Part shown: one piece after another, positions 1-12,800 of the stretch
Numbering within the stretch: position 1 is the first letter of the stretch
Layout of the letters: every line of letters begins with the position of its first letter
Position numbers and translations under genes: made by a program
Notes under the pieces: generated by a model
Databases searched by the model: none
What the model saw: only the letters and a program-made list of their open reading frames with translations
Told to the model about the DNA's origin: nothing
From: Cheilinus undulatus
Lineage: Eukaryota > Chordata > Actinopteri > Labriformes > Labridae
Direction: 5' to 3'
DNA length: 64,000 bases
NCBI RefSeq assembly: GCF_018320785.1
Contig: NC_054867.1
Location: 25,609,855-25,673,854, forward strand

Positions 1-1382
1 GCATTAGCATCAGTGCTCCTAATGAAGGCAGCAGAGTGGCCTCCCTCTCCACATGTGCTCTCTTCTTTGTGTCTTTGCCTCCTCTCATCAGACTGATGTT
101 GTTGCTCTAAGAATCCACTTGTGTAACCTCTACACAGTTGTTGGTCTCAGGCCAGAGGGGTTATGGAGGGAATATCATCACTTTGAAACGTAAACAAGGT
201 CTTTTACCCCCAGCTACAGCAGGAGTCCTGCACGGTAGGTTGTGGCTGTGCTGAGAAGCTTTTCAAGTGAAGAAAATCTAGCTTTTTTCTGATGCTCAAA
301 ATGTAAAAAAAAAAAAAAATCTGGTATTAAAATCACTGCTCTCTGGCATTCTATAGACTAAAGCATTTTGGGTCAAAATACTCAGCAGAAATTTTAACCT
401 TAGTAACAAAAGGGCTGTATCAGTGAAATTTGAGCTTCTACTCTGCAACTGTACTTGGAAAAGTACTTAATATGGAGATGACCGATATTGATTTTTCCAG
501 TCCAATTCCTTTAACCAATATTTGCAGCCAATATTCAGTCAAAATTAGCCATTAGTAAGTAAAATCAAATGTAAGATTCACAACATTTAAACCTGTCATC
601 CAAAAGAACCAGGTTACTTCTTACTAATAACCATAGGTTGCTAAGAAACCCTTGCCTCCAAAGCTAGAAATAAACTACATTTGATACATCTACTTTTTGG
701 TATAGTAGGATGAATAATATCTAAACATTTGGCACATCGAGTAGGAGAAGGGGAGTTAAAAAGGGAGACCATGAAGAAAGAAGCTGATCTTAAAGCCAAA
801 CTAATCTGTAGTTAGTAAGAAAATAATGTAGCAGATCAGCTGCTAAGGAGTGAGAGTGCTTGATGATAACTTGCATATACCTTGATGTGCAACAATCAAA
901 AAGCCACAGGGATCAAAAACAGCGGCGCGTAACTAACAAATTGGCTCAAACTCTATAGATACCATAAACTTTGCAACAGAACTGGGCAACAGAAGCAGGA
1001 AAACAGGAAGAGATGGAACACGCCTACTGCGCCCATGGCACCCAGGCTTCAGTGTTGATTAGATATTAGTCATGTGACATCTAGTCCCTTGGTTCTAAAC
1101 CTGGAGTTTTCTCTGAGGTCCCATAATCAGATTGCTTATGTTAAAAAATGACCTTAACAAAGAAGTTAAACAAAGGTGTTTTGGTAGGAAAACGTGTGTT
1201 TAGGCTTATTATATTGGGATTCAATGAAAACCGCTTAAATGGATGTGAATTATGACAGCAATGTGTCATGGTTTTCTGTGTGTGGATGGGTGGGGATTCA
1301 GCTTATCCTAGACGAGACGGGGGCTCCAAGGAAAGAACATTTAGAACCCGCTGGTCTAGTCTGTCAGATGTGTTGTGACTAG

Positions 1383-2650
1383 AGTTGTTCTGATTCCGAT
1401 ATCAGTATCAGAATATACCTGATACTCTTGAAAATGCAGGTGTTGGTATCAGAAAGTACAGTAGTTTATCACCAATTCAATACAGTTTTGTTAAACTTTA
1501 TATTTTGCTTGATTTAGCTATGCTACATGTTGGCATTATATGCACAAGAGCTAGCATTTTTAGAGCAGAACGAAGAAGAACAAAACGAAGGAGAAAAAAA
1601 GGACCCACTGCAGCAGGAAAGCTTGGAGTTAGAATGGCATTCATTATTCTCTGTATTTATTTGTTAAACATTTACAGATGGGTGTTGTCATATACAACAA
1701 AAAATGACAGGTTATAAAAAGTAAAAAAAAACAAAAAAACAACTTTTTTTAAGATGATATTTTTGAGCATTTTGTCTTTATTTCATAGGACAGCAGAGTA
1801 GAGACAGGAAACATGGGGAGAGAGAATGGGGGAATGCATGCACCAAACATGTGGCACAATATCTGGAGCATTAAAGCTGAGCCTTTTGACTCATTCACAA
1901 AGCTTTAGTGCGTGCACTTTATTGTAGAGCTTTCAAACAGCATCACATCATTTGGCTACCCAGATTCTAACAGGTTTATGCAGCACTGGTGACTCAAATT
2001 GATAAATAACTGCAATTAAAGTGTGATTTCTGTCAGCAACATGTGTCACATCTTCTGTGTTATCTTGTTTAATCTAAGTATGGAGAGGTGCTTTTTCATT
2101 AAAAATTGCTCAGTCGGATCAGAGATGGTGAAGCTGCTGCATCATCATATCTGGGCGTGTCAAATCTGTTCTTTGTGGACGTTTCAACGGAGTCTAGTTG
2201 TTTTCTGACTTACCTTTTTGAAAAACTCATTCCCAGACTGGCATTTTTTTTGTAAAAGAATAGTGTAACTCCTCTTCTCCACATCATTTCTTTAGTTCCA
2301 TCATAGTAAACATCTGCTTATATTTCTGGGACCCGCTTCCACCTGCAGTGGTGTCAAAACCACCCGCTCCCAGAAGATTCATTGGGTGCCTCGGGACCTA
2401 TGGGATCCTGCTCCCAATGCAGCCCTCATTAGAGAGTCTGTGATGTGGCCCTCTGTGTCATTGTTATTTTAATATTTAGCAGTAAAACTCATAATTGCAG
2501 AAAAAATAACTTTAAATGTTACAGAGAGGCTGTACATTACGATTCTATTTGTATGTTTGGAGTTTGGAGGTCCAGAAAGTTTACACCTGTATCTGATTGG
2601 TACTCAGTAAAGGCTGATACCCAGTGGTCTGGTATTGGAATCACAGGGTG
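1383..2650. repeat. Possible old non-autonomous DNA element
   Basis: The left end reads gagttgttctgattccgat followed by 'atcagtatcag'. The right end, near 2620-2650, reads 'ctggtattggaatcacag', which is roughly its reverse complement. Similar 'gtatcgg/gttctgat' ends occur on teleost interspersed repeats. A SINE-like piece sits inside. The boundaries and the pairing of the two ends are weak. Confidence 0.3.
1768..1862 (-). repeat. Reverse-oriented tRNA-SINE tail fragment
   Basis: The segment 'tttgtctttatttcatagg' followed by 'acagcagagtagagacagg' and 'atggggagagagaatggg' matches, in reverse, the tail of the SINE at 32081-32250. That copy carries the same 'caaataaaggca' and 'ctgtcctcc' type tail. 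The tRNA-like head is not recognisable here. Confidence 0.4.
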
Positions 2651-3613
2651 AGATATTAGAGCTGAAGTAGCTGAAGTATCAGTGATTGGAAAAATCAAAT
2701 GATTATTGGTCAAGTGCTGAATATCAGCCAGGCTGATAATTAGTCGAAACCTACACTATCACTGTCAGTAGCACTGATAGTGTACGTCATCACAGAGTTA
2801 CAATATCAAGAAGGATCAGTCTAGAGTTGTTCTGAACCTTGTAACAGTATTGGAGATATTCTCTCTTTCTCTCTGAAATAAAGGATTGGGTATAAACTGG
2901 ATCACCTGCTTATATGTTATCTGGTACCATTAATCGGTGATTTAATTTCACCAGAAGTTTTGTCATCTTTGCCACACAAAACAGTATCTTGAAGAGCAAG
3001 CTGCCCAATGCTGCCCCCATTAATGTCATGACTGCCATTAGCAATAAGTGCTAAATAGTGGCAATAAAGCACTAATGGCTGGTAATTATTTTGAATAAGA
3101 GAAGCAAACAATAGTGCTAGATGAGGGAGCTATGAAATTGTTAATAAAAATGTAAAAACATTGAATAAAGCAATTTTTCATAAGAATATTCATCTATGGT
3201 AAGCTCATTAGATGACACAAGTGTGAGAAAGATTTATGCTCTGTATTCAAAAATGGTTTTCATCATCCATAGTATATAAAAGAGTAAGTTCTAAAGATTT
3301 AATTTTCATATTCTATACCTGAGCCAGGCCATATAACAATGATGGCACTCGCCCTTACACTTACAGGGTTCGTAGTATGAGCTGTAGTTTTATAGTAGTA
3401 ATAATTTTAGCACTTTTTCTTTAAACCAGCTTTAGATCTGTGCCGTCCCTTGCAGGTTCAAAAACAGAACCGTAATGTAAAAAAATTACTATGACTTCAC
3501 TGATTTAGTTACTGACCTATTTTTCCTCCTTGATTTCTTTTTAAAACATCTCCTGCCATGCCACATGTGTTCATGTGTTTGTTTTTTTATCTGCTTGTGC
3601 GTGCATGTGACAG

Positions 3614-3835
3614 TGCTGTGATCTAGGCTACCATGCCAGCCTGCACCGTGCCCTGAGGACCTACCTGTCTGCAGAGCAAAATGTGGAGGCATCCAAACAC
3701 TCTGGCCTGGAGACACTGGAGGGAGCCGCAGAGAGTCTTGAGCCCAACGGGGACAAACAGAAGCTGATGGAGACCTACAATAACGTCTTCTGCCCTCCAG
3801 CTCGCTTTGACTTTCAGTCCCACATGGGAGACACG
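3614..3835 (+). CDS. srgap2: srgap2 exon: F-BAR C-terminal part
   Basis: This exon gives 74 whole codons, phase 0 at both ends, with acceptor 'tgacag' and donor ACG|gtacac. It encodes [18 protein letters not shown] and, near its end, [14 protein letters not shown]. Both are hallmarks of the srGAP F-BAR region. Confidence 0.93.
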
Positions 3836-6800
3836 GTACACTTGTCACACTAAAGGCATTATTATGAGCTGTGTCTTGAAAAGAAATCTTTGTGAGCTGA
3901 AATCTTCCCATGGTGAAGTGCTGTATCATTTATTCTTGTTAAGTGTTTCACTTTCCTTTGTGTGTGTAAATGCGAGTGTAGATGGGTGTGATGTGTGCAC
4001 AAGAGCCGGTGGAAGTCGAGCTACTCCAGAGATGTCAGCAGCTGCAGTCCCGCCTTTCCACACTCAAAATTGAGAATGAAGAGGTCTGACATCTTTCTTG
4101 TCCTTCTGATATTTTTCACTCATCTTGTTCATTGCCTGTTTCAGCTCTCTTGTGTTTTTGTTTTAAATCTTTTTGCTCAATAATGTTTTTATTTTCAGGT
4201 GAAGAAGACCATGGAGGCCACTCTGTCCACCATCCAGGACATGGTGACGGTTGAAGACTACGACGTCTCAGATTGCTTCCATCACAGCAACAGCATGGAG
4301 TCCGTCAAGTCCACCTTCAGCGAATCATATCTCAGTAAACCCAGCCTGGCCAAACGACGAGCCAATCAGCAGGAGACAGAGCAGTTTTACTTTACGGTGA
4401 GAACGAGTTCTGGCATTCAGCAACTTTTGAGGAGCAATCCTGTGACCTGCAAAGATATGCCTAAAACTCCTTTTAGGGGCTTTTGATTTGGACTGATTTT
4501 GACGCTCCCTGTGGACAGGATGGTACCTTTCATCTGTTCATTGTTTTTTCATTTCATAGATGTAGATCTATCCTGCTTTATTAATGTTTAACATAAACAT
4601 TAATAAATGTTGCCATGGGAAATTTAACAAAGGTGATTGGAGCTTGCTGTTAACTACCTTTTCTAGGCTCATACCGGTTCACTAGTATTCATTTTAGTCT
4701 GCTTCCTGACTAGCTTGAACTCCTTACAAGAGCTATAATCTGTGCACTTCTGACTCGAGTATCGATGTACTTTGTATGTTGTAGAAGCTGAAGGAGTTTC
4801 TGGAAGGCAGGAACTTGATCACGAAACTGGAGGCCAAGCATGACTTGATCAAGAAGACACTGGGAGAAAGTAAGCGCCATGTTGTCCTTCATATGTTTGT
4901 ATGCTGTGGATCAATACCATTTCTTAGTTTAACCCCTACTCATTATTTTGAGCGCCCCTTGCCCCTTGCTACAGAGTTACAAGAAGAAGTGGTGAGATTT
5001 TTGCCTGTGAAATGGGAAAACCCTTCAAACCCCTCATACATCATCAGTAGTCGTCAGCAGCGTTATAACAGAGACATGATGGGAACCCCTGGCATTTCCT
5101 CTACAGGCAGCTTTTTTAAATGTCCTTTCGAAATCAAGCGGACCATGATCCATTTATACAATGTTAGAATATAATCTTAGATTGTTATCATAATTTTCAA
5201 ATCTTGCCCATGATTGAGAGGGGGTTGACTACAGACTGTACATTTTGAATGGCCACTCTCATTGACTGTTCATCTCAGACACAGTATATCTCAGAAAAGA
5301 AGTGCCATAATTAGCAGTAGTCTGGCAGTTACATTCATTAAACTAGAAAAGCACTCAGAGAGCACAGACCTCCGCCATTAGCCCTATCTCCCAAAAGTGA
5401 AGAATCCTTTAAAAAATTCCTGGATCCATCCCCATGTGCCCCCCACCAGGGCATTCTGCGATGACTTCCTCCCCCGGTGGGGTGGAAACACAGTGAGGCA
5501 AAGCACTGGCTTTGCTACGGGTGGACTGTCATGTCGGAAGCATTGCCTGCTGGTGCCAACAGAGGCACTGACAGTCTCACCCACGGTCTCACTGGACGAC
5601 TGGAAGTCATGTTAGAGGGTGAATATTCCTCTGTTCCTCCCAACATTGTGAGTATTCTCGCTACAATTTGCTGTCTTTCTCTCTGTTACGCTTCGACTCG
5701 TCTCCTCAACCTGGCGTGCGTATTTCAAACTCTATAAACTCCAAAACTTTGAATGGAAATACAGTCAAAATGCTGCTGGGATTAAAGTTGCTCATGTCCG
5801 CCATCTCCTGGTGTTAAGTGGTAACAGCGCAGAGCTCTGCCATTAGCCCTACCTCCTAATAGTACAGAATCCTTTAAAAAATTCCTGGATCCAGACAGTG
5901 ATCCGGATCAGTCCCAAAATCTAATCAGTTCTTCCTTATACCATTTCTGACATTTCCTGAAAATTTCATCAAAATCCGTACATAACTTTTTGAGTTATAT
6001 TGCTAACAAACTCACAAACTAACTAACTAACCCACCCGATCACATAACCTCCTTGGCAGAGGTAATAACCACATAACAAACTATACAGACTAAGATCAGG
6101 GATAAAGTTATAAAGTTATGTATCAACACTAGCTATGCATTAATGTTACTAAACAAACCAATATAGCTATAAAGTAGCTTTAGCAAAGTGAAATGTAGCA
6201 TGCCTAGCTCAAGCTAATGTGGCTACTTAGATGAAATACCTACATAGCTTACAAAGCTGCTTACTGAGTTTAGCGTTAGCTATGCTAGCTATGTAGCTAA
6301 ATTTGCTAGATAGTCGCGTTTTCTATAGGTAAGCAATGTGAGCTTTATCAAATGTAGTTAAAGCCAGCTTCGCTATGTAGCTTATGCAGCGTATGTTGCT
6401 TATGTGGCTGCTTTGTGATCTTAGCTTTAGCTTCATTAGCTATGTAGCTTTTATCATGTAAACAGACTGTTTATAACCTGACACCAGATGGATTTGTTTC
6501 AGACATCCATCTGAAAATCCTCTAATACACAGCATTTGGGATAGGAAAGAACCTTGGACAAAAAAAAACTCAAGAGTGTGGTTGGATGAACGTTCTTTCT
6601 GTAACATTTTACGGGCCAGTCAGAGCAACAAAACACGTGACGTGGCCGCTAGCGAGGTGCGCCCCTATCGAAGAGTAAGTTCCATATAGAGCTGCATAGC
6701 GCGAACCATGGCGACTATAGACATGTCAGTATACAACTTTATTGTTTTTGAAGAGAAGAAAACTCAATGCTGTTCTTTGTTCTACTTTTAACGAAGAAAT

Positions 6801-9800
6801 GTCATCAAGTTCTGATAAAACTGGCACTTTAGCAGCATCCACACTAATGTCTTCCGCCATAATTGCACCGGCCTCTTGTTGCTGCTTGCATATGTCACAA
6901 CTCCGCCGTGCCCAAAGTACTGCCCCTTCTATTGGTCCTGTCACTTTCTAACCAGGCCCAAATGGTTCAGACTGGAGCTTTGTGAGATGGATTTGTCAGT
7001 GAGAAACAAGGAAACGTGCATATTCATCTGCTTTTGCAAGGTTGGACTGTTTACTCAGCTTCTTAAATGTTTTATCAGGTTTTAACTTTTCCTAACCATT
7101 ATCATAGTCTTTTCACTAACCCTAAATGAAAGTTTAATCAGATTTTATTTTGAAAGTTTTAGCATGTATTTCTGTTCTGAGATATACGGCGACTCAGATG
7201 CTGCCAAACTGTCCTGGCGTGATTTGCAACATTCTGGAAGATTTCCTCTAACACTCAGTTTTGAGTATGCTACTGGAAAAATCCCTATTAAAAGGGCCAT
7301 GTAGCCCTAGCACCTCACCCCAACCCTCCCTTCCAACAAGCAGGGACATCCTACCTTTTGGACGTGCACATGCAAAACATAGTGGTAGAGCCAAGTGTTG
7401 TGGACAAGGGGTGTATTGGGATCTAGCCAGGGTGCATCTTGTGCGTGTTTAGAGAGGGAGAGAAATGGGTGGCCCATGCAGGGAAGCAGAATAAGGTTAA
7501 TACATAAAGCATGTGTTTATTTGTGTGTGTATAGAAGGCAAGGTCACCGTGACAATAAACACATGTGGATGCAGCTGTGTGTTACAGCGGGAGGAAGTGG
7601 TCAAATGTGTCTGCTTTTCCCAACCTGACGGGAAACGCTCTCCTTCATCGTGTGTGTGTGGCTTATGTGAGAAGTTTGTTTCTCCGTCCATCTGAAACTG
7701 CTTCCTCACGTGTTCTGTTGCTACTATAACCATCTATCTCTCTTTTTCTCCTCCCCTCCCCCTCTTCCTGTCTATCCCTCCTTTAGGTCAGAAGACTGAC
7801 TGTTGCCTTGCCAGGTAGGTGTGGTGAAGGAAGGAAATATGCTCTTGCACACGCACGCACACATATATACCATAGCAAAGTTGAAGCTTGATTTCCTGGC
7901 AGCCTGGACTATTATTTTCCCCATGACTGTTTATAGATATTCTCAACACATGTGCATATGTGTCTGTGTATACAAATAGAGCGTTACCAGAGTTGTGAGT
8001 ATAAATAGACTTTCTCCGGAGACATAATGACAGAGTGCTGTTTTACTTTCTCTCCCCTCTCTCCTCTTGGCGTAGTGGACGGAGGAACTCTTCAGTACGG
8101 AAGCAGGTAATTATCTGACATAAGTGCACGTGTTTGTCTTTGAGTGGCTATCAGCTCGTCATTAATGGCCTCAGAGCTTTGTAGTTTAACTCAAGCCATA
8201 TGTTTTCTCACAGAATCCTCAATTTTAGCTCGTAAAAGGCTGACAGAGATTTGGTTGTGATCACTAGTACTGACACTCTAATTCAAACATTTATATCTAC
8301 TGTTGAACATGTGCAGTTTGTTGTTGCACAGACATGAAGGCTAACACAACACAAAAGTGATCAAAAGAATCCCTCATTAGGGAACTCCATGATTGGAGCT
8401 CCCCCTTGTGGTCAAAGTGCAATATGACCATTTTCTCTCTTAAAAGCGTTTTCCAAATTCCTCGCTAAATTCTTGTTCATTTCTAATAAAAGCTGAAATA
8501 TAAAAAAGATGTATCTTATTTCCAACCTGTTAAAGCCTCAGCTCCACAAAGTTAAGGATGCATGTTCTCTGACATCCACTCCCTGCCATACCTCCTGGTG
8601 ATTTCTGGAAATCCCAAATAAACAAAGGAAAAGAAAAAAAAGGCACTGTCTCCTAGCAACTGCTGACTACTGCGCCCAATATCTACCCCATACACACAAA
8701 CGTGTGCTCCAGTGCATGTGTTGGGAAATCCTCTTGACAAGAAGTGTGTATTAATTTCCAGCCTCTCATGTCGTCTTCCTCTATCGGGACTAATTCTTCT
8801 CCTTCCTCTATTTTAGGACTCGGGTGAAGCCATTCCTTTGATGGTGGAGAGCTGCATCCGCTTTATCAGTCGCCATGGTGAGGGAAATGTTCCTGTGGTT
8901 TACGATTTGCTTTTTCCCTACACTGATAAGATGAAATGTAACGTGACTGGACTTGTTGACATGTATTCTAATTCTTAATATACAAAACACACAATCTCTG
9001 GAGCTTTAAAATTGTTAGTATTAATAATTGCATGTTAATCTTTGTTTAGGTTTGCAGCATGAGGGCATTTTCAGAGTTTCAGGCTCTCAGGTTGAAGTCA
9101 ATGACATCAAAAATGCTTTTGAGAGAGGTAAGACTAAGCTGAAAGGAGACAAACTTATCAAAACAAGCAAAGTTTTTCCAGCACTTTATTGTCTTTTTTC
9201 TCCCTCTCCTTCTTCCTCCCACTTCTCTGTATCTTCCTGTCCGGATGTAGGTGAGGACCCGCTGGCAGGGGACCAGAATGACCATGACATGGACTCCATC
9301 GCTGGCGTCCTAAAGCTCTACTTTAGAGGACTGGACCAAGCCCTTTTCCCTAAGGAAGTGTTCCATGATCTCATATCCTGTGTCTGTGAGTCCGTCATCC
9401 TTTTGTCTGTTTTGTGAGTGTATGTTTCTGTTCCTGACTGTGTGAGTAATCTCCTGGGTGTCATGGTTGCGTTTATTTTCCAGCGATGGAGAGTCTGCAG
9501 GAGCGAGCAGTCCACATCAAGAAAGGTCTGCAATCCCTGCCGAGCAAAACACTCATTGTTATGAGATACCTGTTTGCTTTCCTCAATCAGTGAGTAACCC
9601 TTACACATACACATGAACACAGTAAAAATCTGGTGTAAACCAGTAGATTCAGATAAAAAATATACATCTGCTTAATTTTAAAACGGTTAGTTTTGAACAA
9701 GATATTACTTCTAAGTAACAAAGTCAAGTCAGCAGTTTAACTGTAAAACAGGAGTAAACTCCCCATTGTTTAATATTTGAGTTTCACAGTACCTCAGACT

Positions 9801-12800
9801 GGAGGCAAACAGTCCAAATGTTTGTTTTTGTTTTTGTAGTTTCAGAAATTGTGAGCAAATAGACAACATATACAGTATCAGTGTAGTTTTAGTGGGCTGT
9901 GGAAATTTACAGTACCGATAAAAAGTATTCACCCCTTTGGTTGTTTTGCCCTTTTATTGATTTCATGAATCTTGGTCATTATAATTTGGCTTTTTTGGGG
10001 AAAAAAAAAAGTCTTTTATGTCAAAGGTCTGGGCTCTGGGGTTGGGGCTTTGACTCAGCCACTCCAGATCATTCACCTGTCATCTTTAAATCATCCTGTG
10101 TTGCTTTCACTGTATGCTCCAGGTCATTGTCTTGCTGGAAAATAAATCTTCTCCTAAGCTGTAGTAGTCTTGCAGACTGAATAAGATTGTCTTCTGGTAT
10201 TGTCTTGTATTTTGCCGCATTTATTTTACCCTCTACCTTTACAACCCTTTGAGGGCTGGCAGCAGAGAAGCATCCACACAGCATGATGCTGCCACTACTG
10301 TGCTTCACATTTGGGATGGTGTGTTTGTGGTGATGTGCAGTGTTTTGTGTCTGCCAAACATAGTGTCTTGTCTGATGACAAAAAGCACCATTTTGGTCTC
10401 ATCAGACCAAAGAACTTTATCCCACTTAACCATGGAGTCTCCCACATATCTTTTGGTGAACTCTCCTCCAGATTTAATACAAGTTTTCTTCAACAGTGGC
10501 TTTCTCTTTTCCACTCTCCCTTAAAGCTTTGACTGGTGAAGACCTGTGAAACAGTTGTTGTATGCAGAGTTTCCCATCTCAGCTGCTGAAGTTTGCAACT
10601 CCTTCAGAGTAGTCAAAGGTGTCAGATTTAAAAATGCACCATATTCCTTCCATTTCTGTGCCTTTGAAAATGTTTGGTATCCATCCCCTGACTTAAACTT
10701 TTTGACAATCTTTTCTCTGAGTTGCTTTAAGTGTTCTTTTGCTTTCATGATGAAATGGTAGCCAGGAATACTGTTTAACCAGTGACTGGACATTCCAGAC
10801 ACAGGTGTCTTAAGACTTCAGTCACTTGAGACACATTCACTGAACTCAAGTCATCCAAATTCCACTTAATGTGAGACGACTAGCACCGATTGGCTGGACA
10901 CCGTTTAAATTAGGTCAATCACATTAAAGGGGCTGAATATTTATGCTGTCACTTATTTTATGTTACATATTTTTTATTTGATTGGCATTACTTTGTAGAA
11001 ATCTGTTTTCACTTTAACATGAAAGAGTTTTTAATTTTTTTGTCAAAGAAAGCCAAATTATATTTATCATGATGGATTTATATAATAATTCAAAGGGTAA
11101 AACATACCCTTTTTATATGCACTGTCATAGGCTAATGTTTGAACATAGTTCCTGAACACAAGTATTCAAAGTATTCTTTTGATCAGAGACTAGAAGTACA
11201 AAAATATATTTTAAATACACTTGAATTCTGTATAAGTATGAAGAACTAAAAATGTGTTGTGAGTTTAAAGCACACTTGGGGTAACTATCCTTAAAATCAA
11301 TCACTTTATCTGTAAAGATATACCAATATTCTTTAAGTAGCCTTGCACTTAATGACAAAATAGTAGATTATACCACTAAAACAATGACTAGAAAGAGATT
11401 TTCTTTTAAATGACATTACATATGATCTTAGGAAAATCAAATGCACCTTGAAAACAACTCTCTGTATCCTCCAATGTTACCCCATAAACACCAAGTGGTT
11501 TCATAAACATCAGACTGAGGTTAAGAGCCTTTCATTTGGCCTTCTCACACCATATCTAAACACCCTGTAACCTTTGCGGGATGTCAAGTGTTTTCCCTTA
11601 TAAAAGCTCTCAGTGCAAACAGTATTTCTATTTCTTCATTACTCAGAAAACACTCTGGTGTCTCACATCCTTGAGAAATGATTCAATTTTCCACTTCAAG
11701 CTTAGTGTATTTTTATAGGTCATTATACAGACAGTTCCTCGCTAACATGAGTCACAAACCATGGCTGTGAAAGAAAACAAACAAAGATGAAGCCTTGCAA
11801 AGAGCACTGGCGGATAGGAGCTAATTTGAATAAGTGTCAGGAAAAAGAGTCAATATGGTTCATATGTCAAAAATGTTTTAGTGTAGTTTACTTTATACCA
11901 AGTTCTCATTAAACATCAGTATTGATCACATTCATATTTCTGCGTTGTGCGATTCATCTTTTGAATTTACATCAAACACTCGGTAGAGGAAGAAAGAGAG
12001 AAGGGAGAAATGAGACGTGAGAGATGTGATATTTGAGACTCCTGGGTAAAGCAAGCAGTCCCAGACAGAAGGGGAGCTTCTTCTTTACTTGAGTGATTTA
12101 TAATCTCCCCAATGCTCCTGCTTCTTCTCACGAACTGACACTGACACATCATTAAAGCGTCCATCACTGGCACCACAGTGTACAAATGATGTATGGATGC
12201 AGGACTGGGGGTTGTTTACAGTTGGATATAAATGACAAGTCCTGGTTGTTGATGTGAACTATCAGGTTGGTATATATTATGTTGTTTAGAAATAAGAGTG
12301 ATTTAATACCTTCTAAACAATTCTGCTGCCTCTCCTTTTCTCAGTCTGTCTCAGTACAGCGAGGAGAACATGATGGACCCCTACAACCTAGCCATCTGCT
12401 TCGGCCCCACCCTGATGTCTGTCCCTGAGGGCCATGACCAGGTCTCCTGCCAGGCCCACGTCAACGAGCTCATTAAAACCATCATCATCCACCATGACAC
12501 CATCTTCCCTGGACCGCAGGACCTGCAGGGCCCCATCTACACAATCCCTGGCGCTGGAGATGACTTCTGGTGAGAGCCGGGGCTGTGATAGTTCATGTAG
12601 GGGTAGAATTTAAATTGCTAAAGCTGGTAGCACAGCAGGAAAAGTCTCGTCTAATTTTCATCTAACTACAAGGGGTTTGGAGATGATGAAGAGGCCAGAG
12701 AAAGGGGTTGGGGGTGGGGGTATCAGGGGGTTGATTTAGGGGCTGCTGTGGAGTGACAGGGGGGCCCGGGTTGTCTACTCCACTCAGGGCCAGGGGGCCA

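Larger units (their letters stand above)
1..3613. other. SRGAP2 upstream intron (no exon seen)
   Basis: This stretch precedes the first recognisable SRGAP2 exon and is read as intron. I see no open frame resembling earlier F-BAR exons. It holds an A/T-rich degenerate repeat block. A reverse-oriented SINE-like piece lies near 1768-1862. A segment starting with 'gagttgttctgattccgat' near 1383 and ending near 2650 looks like an old repeat with weakly inverted ends. Confidence 0.7.
4870..7786. other. srgap2 intron, repeat-rich
   Basis: No coding exon is seen. The intron contains a repeat family copy near 5363-5420, a fuller copy near 5831-6063, an AGCTA-rich low-complexity patch (6140-6450), and a minus-strand open frame near 6726-6944 discussed as a finding. 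The acceptor 'ctttag' at 7781-7786 is preceded by a long pyrimidine tract. Confidence 0.75.

Noticed and set aside
3489..3929. 146-codon minus-strand frame
   Set aside because: It lies antisense to a well-supported SRGAP2 exon, with no protein resemblance.
4815..5174. 119-codon frame starting [10 protein letters not shown]
   Set aside because: Only the first 18 codons are the SRGAP2 exon. The rest is read-through past the donor at 4870 into intron.
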